Part shown: piece by piece, positions 12,008-24,777 of the stretch | Layout: each line of letters starts with the position of its first letter | Position numbering within the stretch: the first letter of the stretch is position 1 | Assembly (NCBI GenBank): GCA_048013815.1 | Contig: CM106585.1 | Location: 5,146,001-5,210,000, forward strand | Source: Setoptus koraiensis | Taxonomy: Eukaryota > Arthropoda | Reading direction: 5' to 3' | Length of the DNA stretch: 64,000 bases | Notes under the pieces: generated by a model | Told to the model about the DNA's origin: nothing | The model's input: the letters and a program-made list of their open reading frames with translations, nothing else | The model's database searches: none | Made by a program: the position numbers and the translations under genes

Positions 12008-15000
12008 TGATGATTATTATTGCCTATCTAGTTTATGTGTGTACCATCGGAGATCAGTTGGGCACACAATCATGATCTAACTCATCTGCACGAGTCTGCA
12101 ACCAACACGCGGGCATGTGGTTTGAATTTGTGAAACTTAAGTGAAAGGTGACTAGAGAGACAGATCTAGGAAGCGGCATAAGCTTTGTGGGTTTTCTGTC
12201 GGATTGTACTTAATCGCGATACTACACCACTATCCTGTTTTAGTGTACGATTGTCCAAGAGTAAACATTTAAAGAACAGTGAGATCATGAACTAATTATT
12301 CCTACTTACGATGCTAGCCTTTTGTCCCGCTGTGTCCTGTTATATAATGTTTATACCAGCGAGTATTCTACTTTTCTATCTAATAAAACGATTTTATTCT
12401 TCTGGCAGGTGTATGCGTTAGGTAAGACAATCCATGTGATGGCTATAGATTAATTGTAGTATTTTTTTTTGCTTGTTCACAACCTGAATTGAATATTCGG
12501 TAAGATGATCACTAAGTCAGCATGTTACTCTGATAGTTATGAGTTGTTGATTGAATAGAGAAAGCAAATGAGAACGGAAAATCAATAAATTCGTTAGTCT
12601 CTGCATTCAAATATAGAAGGCATCGTTCGTAAGTTCAGATTAGGACAACAAGATTACAACAGTCGGCGGAACACGTATGTCTAGGAAATGCTGTAGATCC
12701 AGAATAGCTCAGCTCTTGGTAAAGTTGTTTCTTGCAATTTTCTGATAAGAATTTGTAGCCATGCTTGAAGCGGAAATGAACTTTCTCTCTTGCGCGTGTC
12801 AGTCGATTAGAGTAGATATAGTTGTAGCTGTAGTTAGCAATTAAACAAGACATGGTTTACATATGATGTTTGGTTGTAATTACTGCCACATGAATACTGC
12901 GGTCAGTTTTAGATCATGAGGGCCATATTTGAATAACATCTCTTTGTCATGATATTGTGAGAGGGTGAACTAGATAAGGAAGATACGTCAGCAACTAGTT
13001 CAGCATTCACAAGTTGACATTATCTGAGCAAAAGAATGGCCCGAGAATGATAAGCCAGCTTCACAGACGATGTGCTCTGAATATAAATGCCTTGGCGATA
13101 CAAGATCTAAAAAAACAATCGGAAACATTTCTCCCTTTGTGAACACATGATGATAGCGAAAGATCAAAATTCAGTTTATGCGAGATAATGATAATTTACA
13201 CCGCAGGCTATTGCCCACCAATAACGAAAGGTGCGTGTCATTGGAATAAAGATCGCAAACACGCGAGGCCTTGTTTGGATTAGGGCGCAGGAAATAGCCA
13301 ATAGATATTCTGCTGTAATGCATGTTCGCTTAGTTGACACTCTCAAGACCGTAGTGTGATAAATGAGAATAAACAATATGAGTTTACTGTCTTAATGACA
13401 AAGCTTGTAGATCTCTCATTGTCGTCTATGTGTCTGTGTCATGAAGGAACCACAATAAGAGAAACAGTTAAGGTTTGTTGTAATGTTTCGCTACCACCAT
13501 TAATCAAGTCGGACCATGATCGATTCTGTTCAAATGGAATAACTCGAAAATGTTGCACTATTCAACACGCACTCGCTAACTTGCTAACGCCTGCGCCATC
13601 ATTGCCCTCAATAATACTAGTAGCACGGATGACTTGCGGGTGCTAAGCTACCTACTTTTTGAGTGTGGCTTAGAAATGAATAGTCAGAAACATATTTCAG
13701 AGGGACACGTTCATGATGGAGCTAGGATCCACGAATGCTAGTCCAACAAATTCACCGATCGTTCTAAATTTTTTATTTTCATCAGCTCGCAACATACATG
13801 AGGGATATAGGCCGAGAGAAAGAGAGACATAGCTCATTCATTTGTGGAATAGCCCCGTCACCTTATCTAGTGAGGTTAGTTGAGGCGACCATTCAATATT
13901 TGGAGGTAGCCTTCAATCAATTTATAGATTAGTCGCTTCTAAATATGAAGAAAAAATTCAAGAGTTGAAATCTTCATGAGTGATCATGAGTTGGAAAAAA
14001 ATACTCTCTGCTGAATCTATACCACATTTGAGTGAGCGCTGTTTTAAACATACTGCTTCAGTAAAGACTGTCTTCGCAAGTTGCATTGTTAGGGCTACAA
14101 TTGTGATTATTGTTACGGGAACGCACCAAAATTTATTCGAGACTCGACCGAATATTTAAGCACGACCCGCTCAACATTGGCCAGATAATAGAGCCATCAT
14201 TGTGACTATTATGTGAGTAAAATATACTTTATCAAACACGCACACATTTACGCACACTTGAATTGACCCTCTGTAATCAAAACTTGCAACAATATTGTAC
14301 TGCTAAGCTATGGTCATGTTACATGATGTATCAAACAAATTTCGCCATCAATGCTAAATTGACCGAAGCAAGTTCGCCGTCGAAGCACATTATAATGGCG
14401 CCGCGCAATGCAAGAGCATAGCTGATGTATTACAAGTATCTCAAGCAGTAACAACGGAGAGAGAATATCCGCAACAATAAACTTGGCTGGCCAATTCGAC
14501 AATCCTACTTATGTTTGTCTTAGCACATTCGTTTATTCCATTTACATTCGAGTGCATAGTTTTCGTTTGTGTGTATGTGAGCAATGATAATGTTTCTGCT
14601 AGTGATATATTTGATCGTATATATATGTACTTGTTACGTGCATGCCGTGCTCAGTATGCAGAACGCTTCATAAAAGTTGGCTAACACACACACAAACTAG
14701 GCGAGATAACATTAGATAATACTCACGATCGACAACAGATAAATCGGCTCCTATTTCTTGCCACACGAAAATGTCGCATTGGATTTACTCGAGGTTCTGG
14801 CAACGGGGATAGATCCGAAGAAAGGGAGTGACACGCTCAAAGTGGGCCTTACTATAGGCGTTTCTGGTTGGCCTAGACTGACAACCACCATCAATCGTAT
14901 CCCATCTGCGAGTTAGAACAATCTAGTCTTTACGTTTTCTTATTTGGGGTGCTGACTACACATTATATATTTAAACACACACTCACACTCATAAATGTTG

Positions 15001-18000
15001 TCTCAAATACGATGGACATTCACGAGATAAGAAGCTGATTCGAATTCCTCTTGTCCTACTAGGCCTAATGTAATGTTGACATATTGGGCCCAACAAGCCT
15101 GGTTTATCTTGGTGAAATTCTCTCTCGCTTGCCCTCTTCCTCCGCGCCTCTATCTATTCGCTCAATCTGATTAGATTGTTGCCACTATTTAATGCGTGTT
15201 TGCGGTTGAAGCAGGTGCATACATAAACTGGAATGTTCGTAATAATACGATGCAAGAATTGTAATCAGAATTCAAGAGTTGCCGAATTCTATTCAGAACT
15301 CTATGAGTAAAGCTGACTAATGAAAGTTGGTTACAATGCGATGAAACAATTTGTAGTAATGGTTAATCTAATGTGCAAACAGCTAAATTGACAAGCATTT
15401 CGCCATAATAATCAGGATAGAATATGGAAAAGGAAGAGTAGCCGCATAGTTAAATGGTCCCCAGTCTAATCTACAGTGTAGTACAAACCAACTCAGTTAC
15501 GAGGTGCTTGCAGCAATTAGAGCTGCATTTTTATGCCTATGTACAAATTATTGGCGGTAGCGTTTCTATGTTTTGATAGTTTCGACAGATCCACTGAGTT
15601 CAAATTACCCAGTAGAAGAATGAGCTGCGATGCATTTGTATGTGCTTCATATCTGCAAATCGACAAGTAGTTCACTGAAGGTGACATGACTATCACTTCA
15701 CCATAATGACATGCTGCTTCTTTTTGCGGTTATTTACTGTTAGCACCAATTTTATCATTGCTTTTGCATTGAGTAGCCATTGAACAACACTTTTGGGAAC
15801 TGATGTGCCGACAATTACAGCCAAAAGCATTCCAACATTGTCTCACTCAAATGTTAGAAAAGTAAAAACTGTGTATGCCTAGAATAAATGAGTACTATAC
15901 TCGTTATGCCATGTGAGTGCGTTCGAATGGCGAGACATGACTGATGTTGTTGCGAGTCGAGTATTTCAGCCAGACATATTACCTATATTACCTAAGGAAG
16001 TATATACCTAGAGAGAAGATTGTATTGCAGTGCGGATAGGGACGCAGCGTGGCCGCTGATTCATCTCTTTGCAGGTGAGAATTCTTTTTGGCACTCGATG
16101 GTGGACGTAAGAGGGAGCCATTTTCTCCATTGATTAGAACAACTATTAGAAAGTACCAGTCTATCACAGAGAAAATCATCCTACTATTATCGTTTAGAAC
16201 TTTCTCAGCTCACATGAAACAATAATAAACACATGGAGAGGATAAAAATGAGAGCAGAGGATAAAAAGAGGCCAAATGAAGTGCTTCTGTACTTGTTCTA
16301 TATAGGTTCTGAGGAACAAAAGTGTTTCAGATTGAGCTAGCTATTAGTAGCAGAGCGTTTGTTATATACATAGACAGATACACTATACGAAACCAGATCC
16401 TTGAATGTGTGCCAATTGTATACCTCTATACTTCAGGAATTACAGCAATTGAGATGACTCAACATCAATTTCGCCCTCCGAGCTTGATTACGCTGGATGG
16501 CGAAGTATATTAAGCCTTAACAATATCTTAAATGTAGTGAGGTTTATGTGGGCACCATGAGTGTCAGATAAAGGTGTACATTTTTTTCCTGGCAAAGATG
16601 TTGCTTTTTTCTTATTGACTGGATAGCATGACGTTCAATAGAGACTTCTTTGAGATGCAGGTAATGAATCAATATATTTAAAACAAGATGGGTCACAGTG
16701 GGAAATGTCTACAAGAGAATTGTTCTCAAGATGTATAGCATCCTAGAGATGCAGATAACAGAGAGCTTGATCTGTTGTAAGGGCGTCTGATGTAAGTGAG
16801 AGAGATTCTTCGGTTTGTCATTAATATATTGAGTCAAGAGCACAAGGCCAACATGGTAAAAATATCGAAACATAGAAAGAGAAACCAAAATAGAATTACA
16901 AAGTAAACTATTTGGTATTTTCTCTGTGTTCTTTTCAAGTTGAATCCTATATATATACTAAAATATATACTAAGACTTAAATTTATACTGCCCTATATCC
17001 CCGAGATAGACTCGATGTAGATGACGTGTGATTTTGGAGAGCAAATAAAGAAAATAGAGTTGTAGTAAGTCTTGGTTTTATAAACAGACTAATCAAATAT
17101 GGGCCTTGGAGTGACGAAACAAGTCTAGCTTCATAGTGTTCAGGCCCAAACTAGAATCTAGCTTAGCAATACACAGACAATTGGTCATAGATATTCGAAC
17201 AATAAGTCTTGTTGTTGACTCTGGCTCGTCCTAGATAAGTACCCGGACGAGACTAAATTCCCGGTGAAAATAACAACAGGGACGTGCGTGCCAAAGCACA
17301 CAACACTTGTCGTAGAAACCGAGATTAAACTAACTGGCTAGTTTCTGATAATAGATATCAATTTTATGGTATTATTCATCTCTCCACTGCCAATCTAATA
17401 CCAATAGTATTTAAGAGCGAATGCCAGTAAAGTGAACCACCATTGATATACTTATTTTGTTCTACTACTATATTCTAGGTATTTTATTTGATCCTCATGA
17501 TATATTTGACCCTTGAGGCATACTTTGAAGGGTGAATCTCACTGATTAAGTTTTATATTGATATAGCTATCTTAATAACAGAGAGGGCTTGTGTTTGAAA
17601 ACACATATATGCAATAAGGAATAGACGGTTTGTAAATACTTGAGTTACAGTGACTCTGGTGTTGCGCGCGAAATTAGATGGTTAAACATTTGATTAGCTC
17701 TTGACGTGATTGCGTGTATTAGCGTACAAGCATCCAGATATCAATCGTTGTGGTAGTAGTGGTTGCGATGATTACCAGAAGACAACTAGATTGCAGACTC
17801 AATAGGACATCATGTTGAGTGAATCATGGAATACTCCAACTATGAAACAGCTTCGCACATGGAAAAGAGACTAGGAACGTATGGCTTATATTGAACCAAG
17901 GCTAACACTCTCATACCGAGTCGATGTTCAATCTCTCTAGATATCAAAATATTCGAGTTCATTGAATACTGCTGCCCGAGCTATTATAGATTGTGTGAGT

Positions 18001-19276
18001 ACAGTATCCAAGTACGTATAATAAATTGTGGGCCCCTAAAAAGATCGCAATTTGTCATAAGCTATGGCTGTAAACCTAAAGTTATGTAATAACAGATTCA
18101 GAGAGCCAGCATGATTTGCTAATCGCCGGATTATTCTTCTGATTTTTGTCTGATAGCCTTGAGCAATGATTGAAAGTGTCAAAAGCTAGCTGATGACGGC
18201 GAAACCCAACGGTCTTCTTTAATAGATTGTTCAGTTCCTAACCTAGTTACTCCTATATAAGGGATGGTATCTTGTTCCGTAAAGGAAGGCCGTTCTATTA
18301 GGCTCTCATTGCTAGAGCAGACAACAGAATGTCCATCGTTTAAGTTGATGCTATATTCTGCTCAAGACTGAAAACGCGAGGAGTAGTCCAACAACAGTGC
18401 TACTTACAATGGAGATGAAAGGCATGTCAGAAATGCTACTGTGAATAATAGCGGGTGTGATCTGCCAAAAAGAGATTGAGCTCCGGACAGTTCAAGATTG
18501 AGATAGTCCGAACTGTAGAATATTTGTAACAATTTAAAAGATCCCGCAGCTTCCTAGGAAAAATTTGTTTAGACAACGTTTCGTGCTGAACATCGAATGG
18601 TGCAAGATTGAAGGCAACTGATATATGGATTAAGTTAATTCAACCAACTGGCTCATAACATGAGAGGAACAAGTTGGTTCGAGTTGTGGTTATGTAAATT
18701 CATAGATATAGAAATATAAACCAAAGTTGCATTGATGTAGTGTATGACTGAATTTATATATATATATATATTCAGTTATATTCATTATATTATTAGAATT
18801 GTTATATTTCTGTCGTTGTCATTATATTTTAGGATTGGATCAGCTTTTAGTTAAAGAGAAGGAAGCAAGGAAATTTTAACATCTAAATATTAGATGAACC
18901 AGAGGTTAGAGATTGATGAGCTACTACGTCAAGTGAAAATGTACTATTCGGATGAAGGGGAGATAGCTATTATTATTATTATAGCTATAGATCCAGGTTC
19001 CGACTTCATGGCAGCAAAACTCATCAATCTGTCTCTGTTTTGATTGGATGAGCCTTGGCAGGAGCGTAAAAGAACACAAAAGAGGTCTCTCTCGACTATC
19101 AGTTGAAGATTTATTGCACACATCCAACGCTAATAATCTGTACGACTACAAAATAGACCACGCAGTTGGTATTGATTTTAGCAAGTAACCGACCAAAACT
19201 ACATTGTAGCTTGGTACATTGGTGCTATAATCACTAGCTGTTGCCAATTTTACCACGGTGTTGGAGAAATAACAAA
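9116..19276. other. Gene-poor AT-rich region
   Basis: About 10 kb in which I find no supportable coding region, tRNA or transposon. Open frames are short and scattered on both strands with no recognisable motifs. It contains a long TC repeat (11947-12003), a short perfect hairpin at 10249-10270 and an AT palindrome around 18750-18775. Regulatory sequence for acetylcholinesterase or noncoding transcripts could lie here, but nothing in the sequence shows it. Confidence 0.4.
11947..12003. repeat. (TC)n microsatellite
   Basis: Uninterrupted TC dinucleotide tract of about 57 nt. Confidence 0.95.
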
Positions 19277-19390
19277 ATGAATGCACCTCTCGGATTCCAA
19301 TCAGGAAGCGATCAGTCAGCACTACTGTGTATCGTCATTACTACCATTTGCGTGATATCGTTATATGGAGTATTCGAAGCGTCAGTATAA
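19277..19390 (+). CDS. Possible 37-residue single-helix micropeptide
   Basis: Short frame starting in a favourable context (CAAAATG). It encodes a polar N-terminus (MNAPLGFQSGSDQS) followed by one hydrophobic segment (ALLCIVITTICVISLYGV) and a short tail, the layout of arthropod membrane micropeptides. Overlapping frames at 19365-19583 and 19574-19834 are also open, so this could instead be the first exon of a longer gene, although the splice options I tried close quickly. Chance is a real alternative. Confidence 0.2.
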   Translation: MNAPLGFQSGSDQSALLCIVITTICVISLYGVFEASV

Positions 19391-19834
19391 TCTGATGATT
19401 ATTTCGACTTGTCCGGTGCTACTTGGATTTGTCTTTAGAAAGCTTATAAATCCCACAAGAGACTGCACATACATACTCGACTTGTATAACGAGGGTGCTC
19501 TGGAAAATGGACAGTGCTTTCGAGACAACAAATTCCACGAACGACAGAATTCACGTCTGGGACGTGAACTCTGTTGCACGTAATGTTTCGGAACGAGACG
19601 CACCGCGTGCTTGGATATTGGCGCCATAATAAGGATAACGAAGATTGTTCGGAAGATAGGTTGCTACTTACATTTACTCATTTGTCCTTGTGCAACGGAA
19701 TTGCATGTTGTATTCCTGTAATGGACCCGACGATTGATCTTCACTCAAACGTTCTGATAATAATATTCTGGGAAAGTGTACTCTTAACTGTGAGATTAAA
19801 TGTTTACTTGAATAACTATCCACTAATTAGCTAA

Positions 19835-20610
19835 TTAGCTAATCAGCTATGTCACAACCTTCGTTACACAACGAAAACACTATGCGCTCTCGCTTTTCTC
19901 GATTGTCTTTTATATCTGTTTCGTTTCTTGCTTTGTTGTTGTCTCAGTGGTTTACACTGTAAGTGTTGCACAAAACTGTTTAAAACTGATACTGTTCAAC
20001 TAATTCTTGTCTGATGTCGCTTTTCCAACTATATGGTGCATATATATTTTTGTTTATATGCTATATTTTGCACATCCTAAAATTTTACAACTATTCACAC
20101 TGTTACATTGTCTCGCCGTTGAGTATTATTACATGTATTTGATTGATTATGTTGGCATTAATATTGATTGTATGATAGTGATAATGATTGATCCGATGTG
20201 ATAATATTAATAATGAGAATGATGATAATAATATTAATAACAGTGCATTGCAATAGCTGCAATGATAATTCTATTAAAAATGTCGAAGATAATAAGTGGA
20301 TGATAATAATTGGAATGGTAATAGTATTAGCAGTAGCAATAGTAGAATATTCTTCACAACCTTATTTTCACAAAAATAATCCGCCCCTCTTATAGAACAT
20401 TTCGTCTCTTATTGTTCGATGCTTATCAATCCATCGATTGTCCACCTTCTCCAGATCATTGTTAGGTTAGGCAGCCAAACAGTTCGTTACCTCAATAGTT
20501 CGATAATAAACAAATACGAGACGCGCGCATCACCACCAACTCGGCTTGCCTCTGAGATGTCGCGCGGCGCGCGTGTACGTCTGTCTATGTGAGCCTAAAT
20601 TATATGAAAT
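19835..20610. other. Intergenic, no gene seen
   Basis: AT-rich sequence starting with repeated CTAATTAG units, with ATA/ATT-rich tracts around 20160-20260. No supported feature. Confidence 0.4.
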
Positions 20611-20896
20611 GTGTGAGTGTGTGTGTCTGTGTGTGTGTGTGTGTGTGTGTGCGCTTACCAAAATGTGTACCCCCTTTTTAGAACCCTCTTTTATAAAACT
20701 GTCTTGCAGCTATAGCTCATTCGATTCGATTCTGTTCGATTCGGTGCTGCCGCTGGTGCTGCTTCATGTGGTTGAAGAGCCCCTTTATATGTTGGCTGTT
20801 GGGTCGCAATCAAAACACACACACACACACACACACGCACGCACACACACACACACACACATTCACTCACACAGACACACACACAAAGACACACAT
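20611..20896. repeat. (GT)n and (CA)n tracts in inverted arrangement
   Basis: A GT-rich dinucleotide tract (about 20611-20652) is followed by a CA-rich tract (about 20815-20896, with CG and TTCA interruptions). The two are complementary and could pair over a spacer of about 160 nt. The Cys/Val and Thr/His open frames over them are repeat translation. Confidence 0.85.
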
Positions 20897-20954
20897 ACAT
20901 ATATACGCAAAGACTGCACATATAGAAGAAACTACCTAACAAACTAGCACACAC

Positions 20955-21318
20955 GTAAAGGTGAGGCGAGTCTAGGTGAGGTGAGAAATGTGCTTACAGC
21001 GTTACATGATATTCTGCACATTGCACTGTAGATCCTGTTTTGGTGCTGTTTGAATATTCAAACACGTATGAAGCAGACATACATATAGAACAAGTTGCAC
21101 CTATGATGTGTGGTTACAGACAGAAAAAGAGAGGCGCCAGCATAATGCAAATTAAGTTATATAACAAAATATCAAATAAGACCTGTCTACTGTAGTCCCA
21201 TGTAGTTTTTTCATCGGCTAATGCGCACTGGGCCGATGTGCTAGCTGCTGGGCGATGGACGCTAGGCGCTAGGCAAATCTAAAATGATTACATGTACACT
21301 TGGCGAGTGCAAAATGCG

Positions 21319-21321
<3 letters not shown>
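20955..21321. other. Intergenic, no gene seen
   Basis: No open frame of note and no recognisable signal; ends at a CT microsatellite. Confidence 0.4.

Positions 21322-21361
<40 letters not shown>
21322..21361. repeat. (CT)n microsatellite
   Basis: Uninterrupted CT dinucleotide tract of about 40 nt, upstream of the seryl-tRNA synthetase gene. Confidence 0.95.
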
Positions 21362-21362
<1 letters not shown>

Positions 21363-21940
21363 TGTCCCTGAGTGAAATATAAAACTATCCAAACTATATT
21401 GCAGATTCATTTCTCATTCTTTCCTACATGCTCGAAAAAGATTTCGTTCTTTCCGTCAAACCAATTGATTGATAGACGTTTCTTCGAAAGAATTAACCTT
21501 TTGGTGAGCTTTTCTGGTTGTTGGATAGCGGCGTAATCAGTTCACGGCCAGGCTATTTCTAAGCTTTCTTTTTGATCATGTTGCAAATTTAACTAATCTT
21601 TCTTGTCTTCTTGGGGTATCAAATTTGAAATTTTAGAATAAATTAGCGACACAGCTTCATCAGTCACTCGCTAGTAGCAAAGCAATCAATAGAACACGTG
21701 TAATATCGAAAAATATCTTGAGAAAAAATCAAGAGTAGAATATCAAGCAGGCTGCATGCTTACACATGTAAACAACGCACTTCGGAAGCACATCGCATAG
21801 ATCATGTGTTCTGTGTTATCTGTTCATTCGACCACCCGTGCACGGCGCTGGTGTCTAAAACAAAATCCAATTGATATTGTTGTTCTCATTCTAAATTTTA
21901 ATGTTTACGGATATTTATTCCAACAACAATCATATTTATA
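21362..21940. other. Upstream region of the seryl-tRNA synthetase gene
   Basis: Noncoding as far as I can see. I looked here for exons encoding the N-terminal tRNA-binding arm missing from the downstream synthetase and found no open frame of useful length. Confidence 0.45.
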
Positions 21941-23002
21941 ATGGCCACGCCACGCATAATCAAGATCGTCAATGGAAAGAGGGGTCATCTCAAGTTCAAT
22001 TCACCACTCAAATGTATGGAGGATATCTGCAATCGCTTGGGATTGCTTTATTCATCAGGTTTGGGTAGCGTCGGACAAGTGGGAGGTAATCGTAGTTACA
22101 CTTTCTTTGGTTCCTTAGCAAAATTGGAGAAAGCTCTGCTGAGATGGACCATGGATCAATTAGTAACACGACACAATTTTACACCAGTAACAGTCCCTAA
22201 TCTCTTGTATGATCACATTATCGAAAACTGCGGATTCCCCACCAAATCTCACAGATCGCAAGTATATAAGATAGCTGGCCGGACATCGAATAAAGAACTG
22301 GCCTCGATAACTGTTGTTGATAAGGAACAGAATGTTTGCCTTGCGGGAACATCCGAGTTTGCATTGGCTGCCTTCCACATTGGTGATACAATCGAAATTG
22401 ACGATTTGCCAAAAAAGTTTTGTGCTGTTTCACGATGTTATAGAGCTGAGACATCTGATATTTCGAGGGAAAGTGGAATATACCGTGTTCATTATTTTAA
22501 CAAAGTAGAAATGGTTGCCTTGACAGAAAAAGATAAGAGTCGAGATATGCTAGATAAGTTCTTGGAGATACAATGTGACCTCTTCAGCAGTTTGGGTCTG
22601 CATTTCCAAGTGCTTGAGATGCCGCAAGATGATCTCGGTTTGTCCGCCTCAAAAAAGTATGATATAGAGGCATTTATGTCAGGTAGAGGAATCTATGGAG
22701 AAATATCCAGCACATCGAATTGTACAGACTATCAATCAAAAAGGCTCAACATGAGGTACTCCTACATAGATACTTGTGAAAAAACAGACCGATTGGATAT
22801 TAAAACTGAGTTTGTTCATACAGTCAATGGGACAGCTTGTGCTTCGGTAAGAATGTTGATAGCGTTGATAGAACAAAATCAAACCGAAGATGGAAGGTTC
22901 CTCATACCGGAGCCTCTTCAACCTTATATGGGTGGTATGAAAATAATAGAGCCTAATAAATTTACAAACGTTTCTGATAGAAACAATGACCCGTACGCCT
23001 AA
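21941..23002 (+). CDS. SARS2: Seryl-tRNA synthetase, mitochondrial type, catalytic core
   Basis: Class II aminoacyl-tRNA synthetase that charges tRNA-Ser, most like the mitochondrial enzyme. Visible motifs in 353 residues: serine-site GTSE (136-139), motif 2 CYRAE...GIYRVHYFNKVE (166-190), the GEISSTSNCTDYQSKR signature (253-268) and motif 3 NGTACA..RMLIALIE (296-311) with its Arg. These residues argue for activity rather than a pseudo-enzyme such as insect SLIMP. The frame begins at the catalytic core. The N-terminal coiled-coil arm that grips the long variable arm of tRNA-Ser (about 100 residues in the family) is absent, and no arm-encoding frame is seen just upstream. Either upstream exons are missed or the protein is shortened. 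FIGNL1 follows in the same direction 274 bp later, with no AATAAA or ATTAAA between. Confidence 0.85.
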   Translation: MATPRIIKIVNGKRGHLKFNSPLKCMEDICNRLGLLYSSGLGSVGQVGGNRSYTFFGSLAKLEKALLRWTMDQLVTRHNFTPVTVPNLLYDHIIENCGFPTKSHRSQVYKIAGRTSNKELASITVVDKEQNVCLAGTSEFALAAFHIGDTIEIDDLPKKFCAVSRCYRAETSDISRESGIYRVHYFNKVEMVALTEKDKSRDMLDKFLEIQCDLFSSLGLHFQVLEMPQDDLGLSASKKYDIEAFMSGRGIYGEISSTSNCTDYQSKRLNMRYSYIDTCEKTDRLDIKTEFVHTVNGTACASVRMLIALIEQNQTEDGRFLIPEPLQPYMGGMKIIEPNKFTNVSDRNNDPYA

Positions 23003-23158
23003 ATCTTGAATACACCCAGGATGGTGTAGTGACGTAATTGGGGCGACCCATTGTACTTGTCCCCGATCGAGTCTACCATTTTAAATCACGCGCTTGTTTG
23101 TTTTGCCGCTCCGAAATATTGCCGATACATCAGACTCGGATTCAAAGTTGCAGCTCGT

Positions 23159-23266
23159 ATGAGTCGCAACACGTACCTCAGCGACAATCCTTTCCAGCAT
23201 CCCTCAAACTTCAATTCGATACCCTCTGTTAATCATAAAGTTATCATTACTAAAGCATTACTGTAG
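23159..23266 (+). other. Short open frame just before FIGNL1 (possible uORF)
   Basis: ATG-initiated frame of 35 codons plus TAG that ends 10 nt before the FIGNL1 ATG. The same frame is open further upstream without an ATG. I recognise no protein in it. If transcribed with FIGNL1 it would act as an upstream open frame. Confidence 0.25.
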
Positions 23267-23276
23267 AGCGGCGAGA

Positions 23277-24777
23277 ATGGTTCTAACTGATCGCTCATGT
23301 GATACATTGAGATCTGAAACTTTGGACAAACTTAATAATTTGAATCCATGTCCTGAACTGGTCAATATTATCACAAGTTACGGCAATACAGTGGACGACC
23401 GAGATGGTATTGATAACTTTAAGGCGGATATTGAGTTCATCACCAAAGGTTGTAATAGAATGGCCAATCCTAGACTATGGAGACCTTTATCGAGCGCTTC
23501 CAACATTGACAAGCTTATTCTTAAACTAAAGTTAGATTGGCCAAGAAAAAAGGATTGTGAAGCAGTAATCAATACTCTTGAAGAAATTGAGCAATCATAC
23601 TCTGATAAAATTAGACCCGCCTCCGTTGCAAACACTAAGAAATACACTACCCCTGAAGAGCGTAAAGCGCAACAGGAAAAACAGCAACCGAAGTCCCATG
23701 GATTCAATTCGGCTAAAGAAGCTTCCAGAAATCCCATATTGGACGATGAAAGACTGAAGAATATAGATCCGAATATCGCGGAAAGAATACTGAATGAAGT
23801 CGTTGATAAAAAACAGAATATAAAGTGGGACGATATCGCTGGACTGAAGTTTGCTAAGATAGCCATAAATGAAATTGTTGTGTATCCTATGCTAAACCCC
23901 ACTGTTTTTAGAGGACTTCTCGCACCAGCGAAAGGTCTTCTCCTGTTTGGACCGCCAGGCACAGGTAAAACTCTTATTGGTAAATGCATAGCAAATGAAT
24001 CCAAAGCTACATTCTTCGCAATTTCAGCCTCATCTTTGACCTCAAAATGGGTTGGTGAAGGTGAAAAGATGGTGAGGGCGTTATTCGCGGTAGCTAGGTG
24101 TCTCCAGCCATCAGTTGTATTCATCGACGAAATAGACTCAATGCTTACTCATAGAACAGACAATGAACATGATTCATCCAGACGTATGAAAACCGAGTTT
24201 CTCGTCCAATTCGATGGAGTTTCCACGGAAACAGAAGACAGAATTCTCATAATTGGAGCCACAAATAGACCTCAAGAGCTAGATGAAGCTGCTAGAAGAC
24301 GATTTACAAAGAGATTGTACATACCTCTTCCGGACAAGGATGCTAGAGCAGAGATAATCGAGCGGTTACTGATTGGTCAGAATCACTCACTTACTAAAGA
24401 GTGTGCAATTGAGATAGCCTCCAAGGCTGAAGGTAAGCCCGGGTCTAAACTCTACCAGATACATATTTCAACTCAGCTTAGAGAGTACTGCGTCAACTTT
24501 ACTGTTATGATTTCTCTACTCTGATTCAGGTTACTCTGGGGCTGATATGACAAATCTTTGCAAAGAGGCGGCAATGGAGCCGATAAGGACAATAATCAGG
24601 AAGGACCCTTTGAGCGGTGTTCAGAACCTCGAGACCGCTTCGGTCCCCCCAATAACCAAAGAAGATTTCGAAAGCGCCTTGAGACAGGTAAAGGCAAGTG
24701 TGAGTAACTCGGACTTAAATTTATACTTGGAGTGGAATAGAAATTTCGGGAGTGTTGGCAATGATGAAATCTTGTAG
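23277..24777 (+). CDS. FIGNL1: Fidgetin-like 1 AAA ATPase, two exons
   Basis: AAA ATPase of the meiotic/fidgetin group; FIGNL1 proteins act in homologous-recombination repair by displacing RAD51. Exons 23277-24432 and 24530-24777; the 97-nt intron (GTAAGC...TTCAG) restores the conserved GYSGADMT reading and gives 467 residues. The core runs from DERLKNIDP through the Walker A GPPGTGKT (225-232), the pore-loop SKWVGEGEKMVRALF, the Walker B VFIDEID (281-287, Asp284 and Glu285), sensor 1 IGATNRP and the Arg-finger region EAARRRF. The C-terminus keeps the YLEWNRNFG end of the family. The N-terminal part (about 160 residues before the core) is much shorter than in vertebrates and not recognisable, so upstream exons cannot be excluded. 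AATAAA lies at 24849, a likely poly(A) signal. Confidence 0.92.

Noticed and set aside
20546-20954. Cys/Val-rich and Thr/His-rich frames on both strands
   Set aside because: Direct translation of GT/CA dinucleotide repeats.
22160-22454. Minus-strand frames inside the seryl-tRNA synthetase gene
   Set aside because: Antisense shadows of a clearly conserved coding region.
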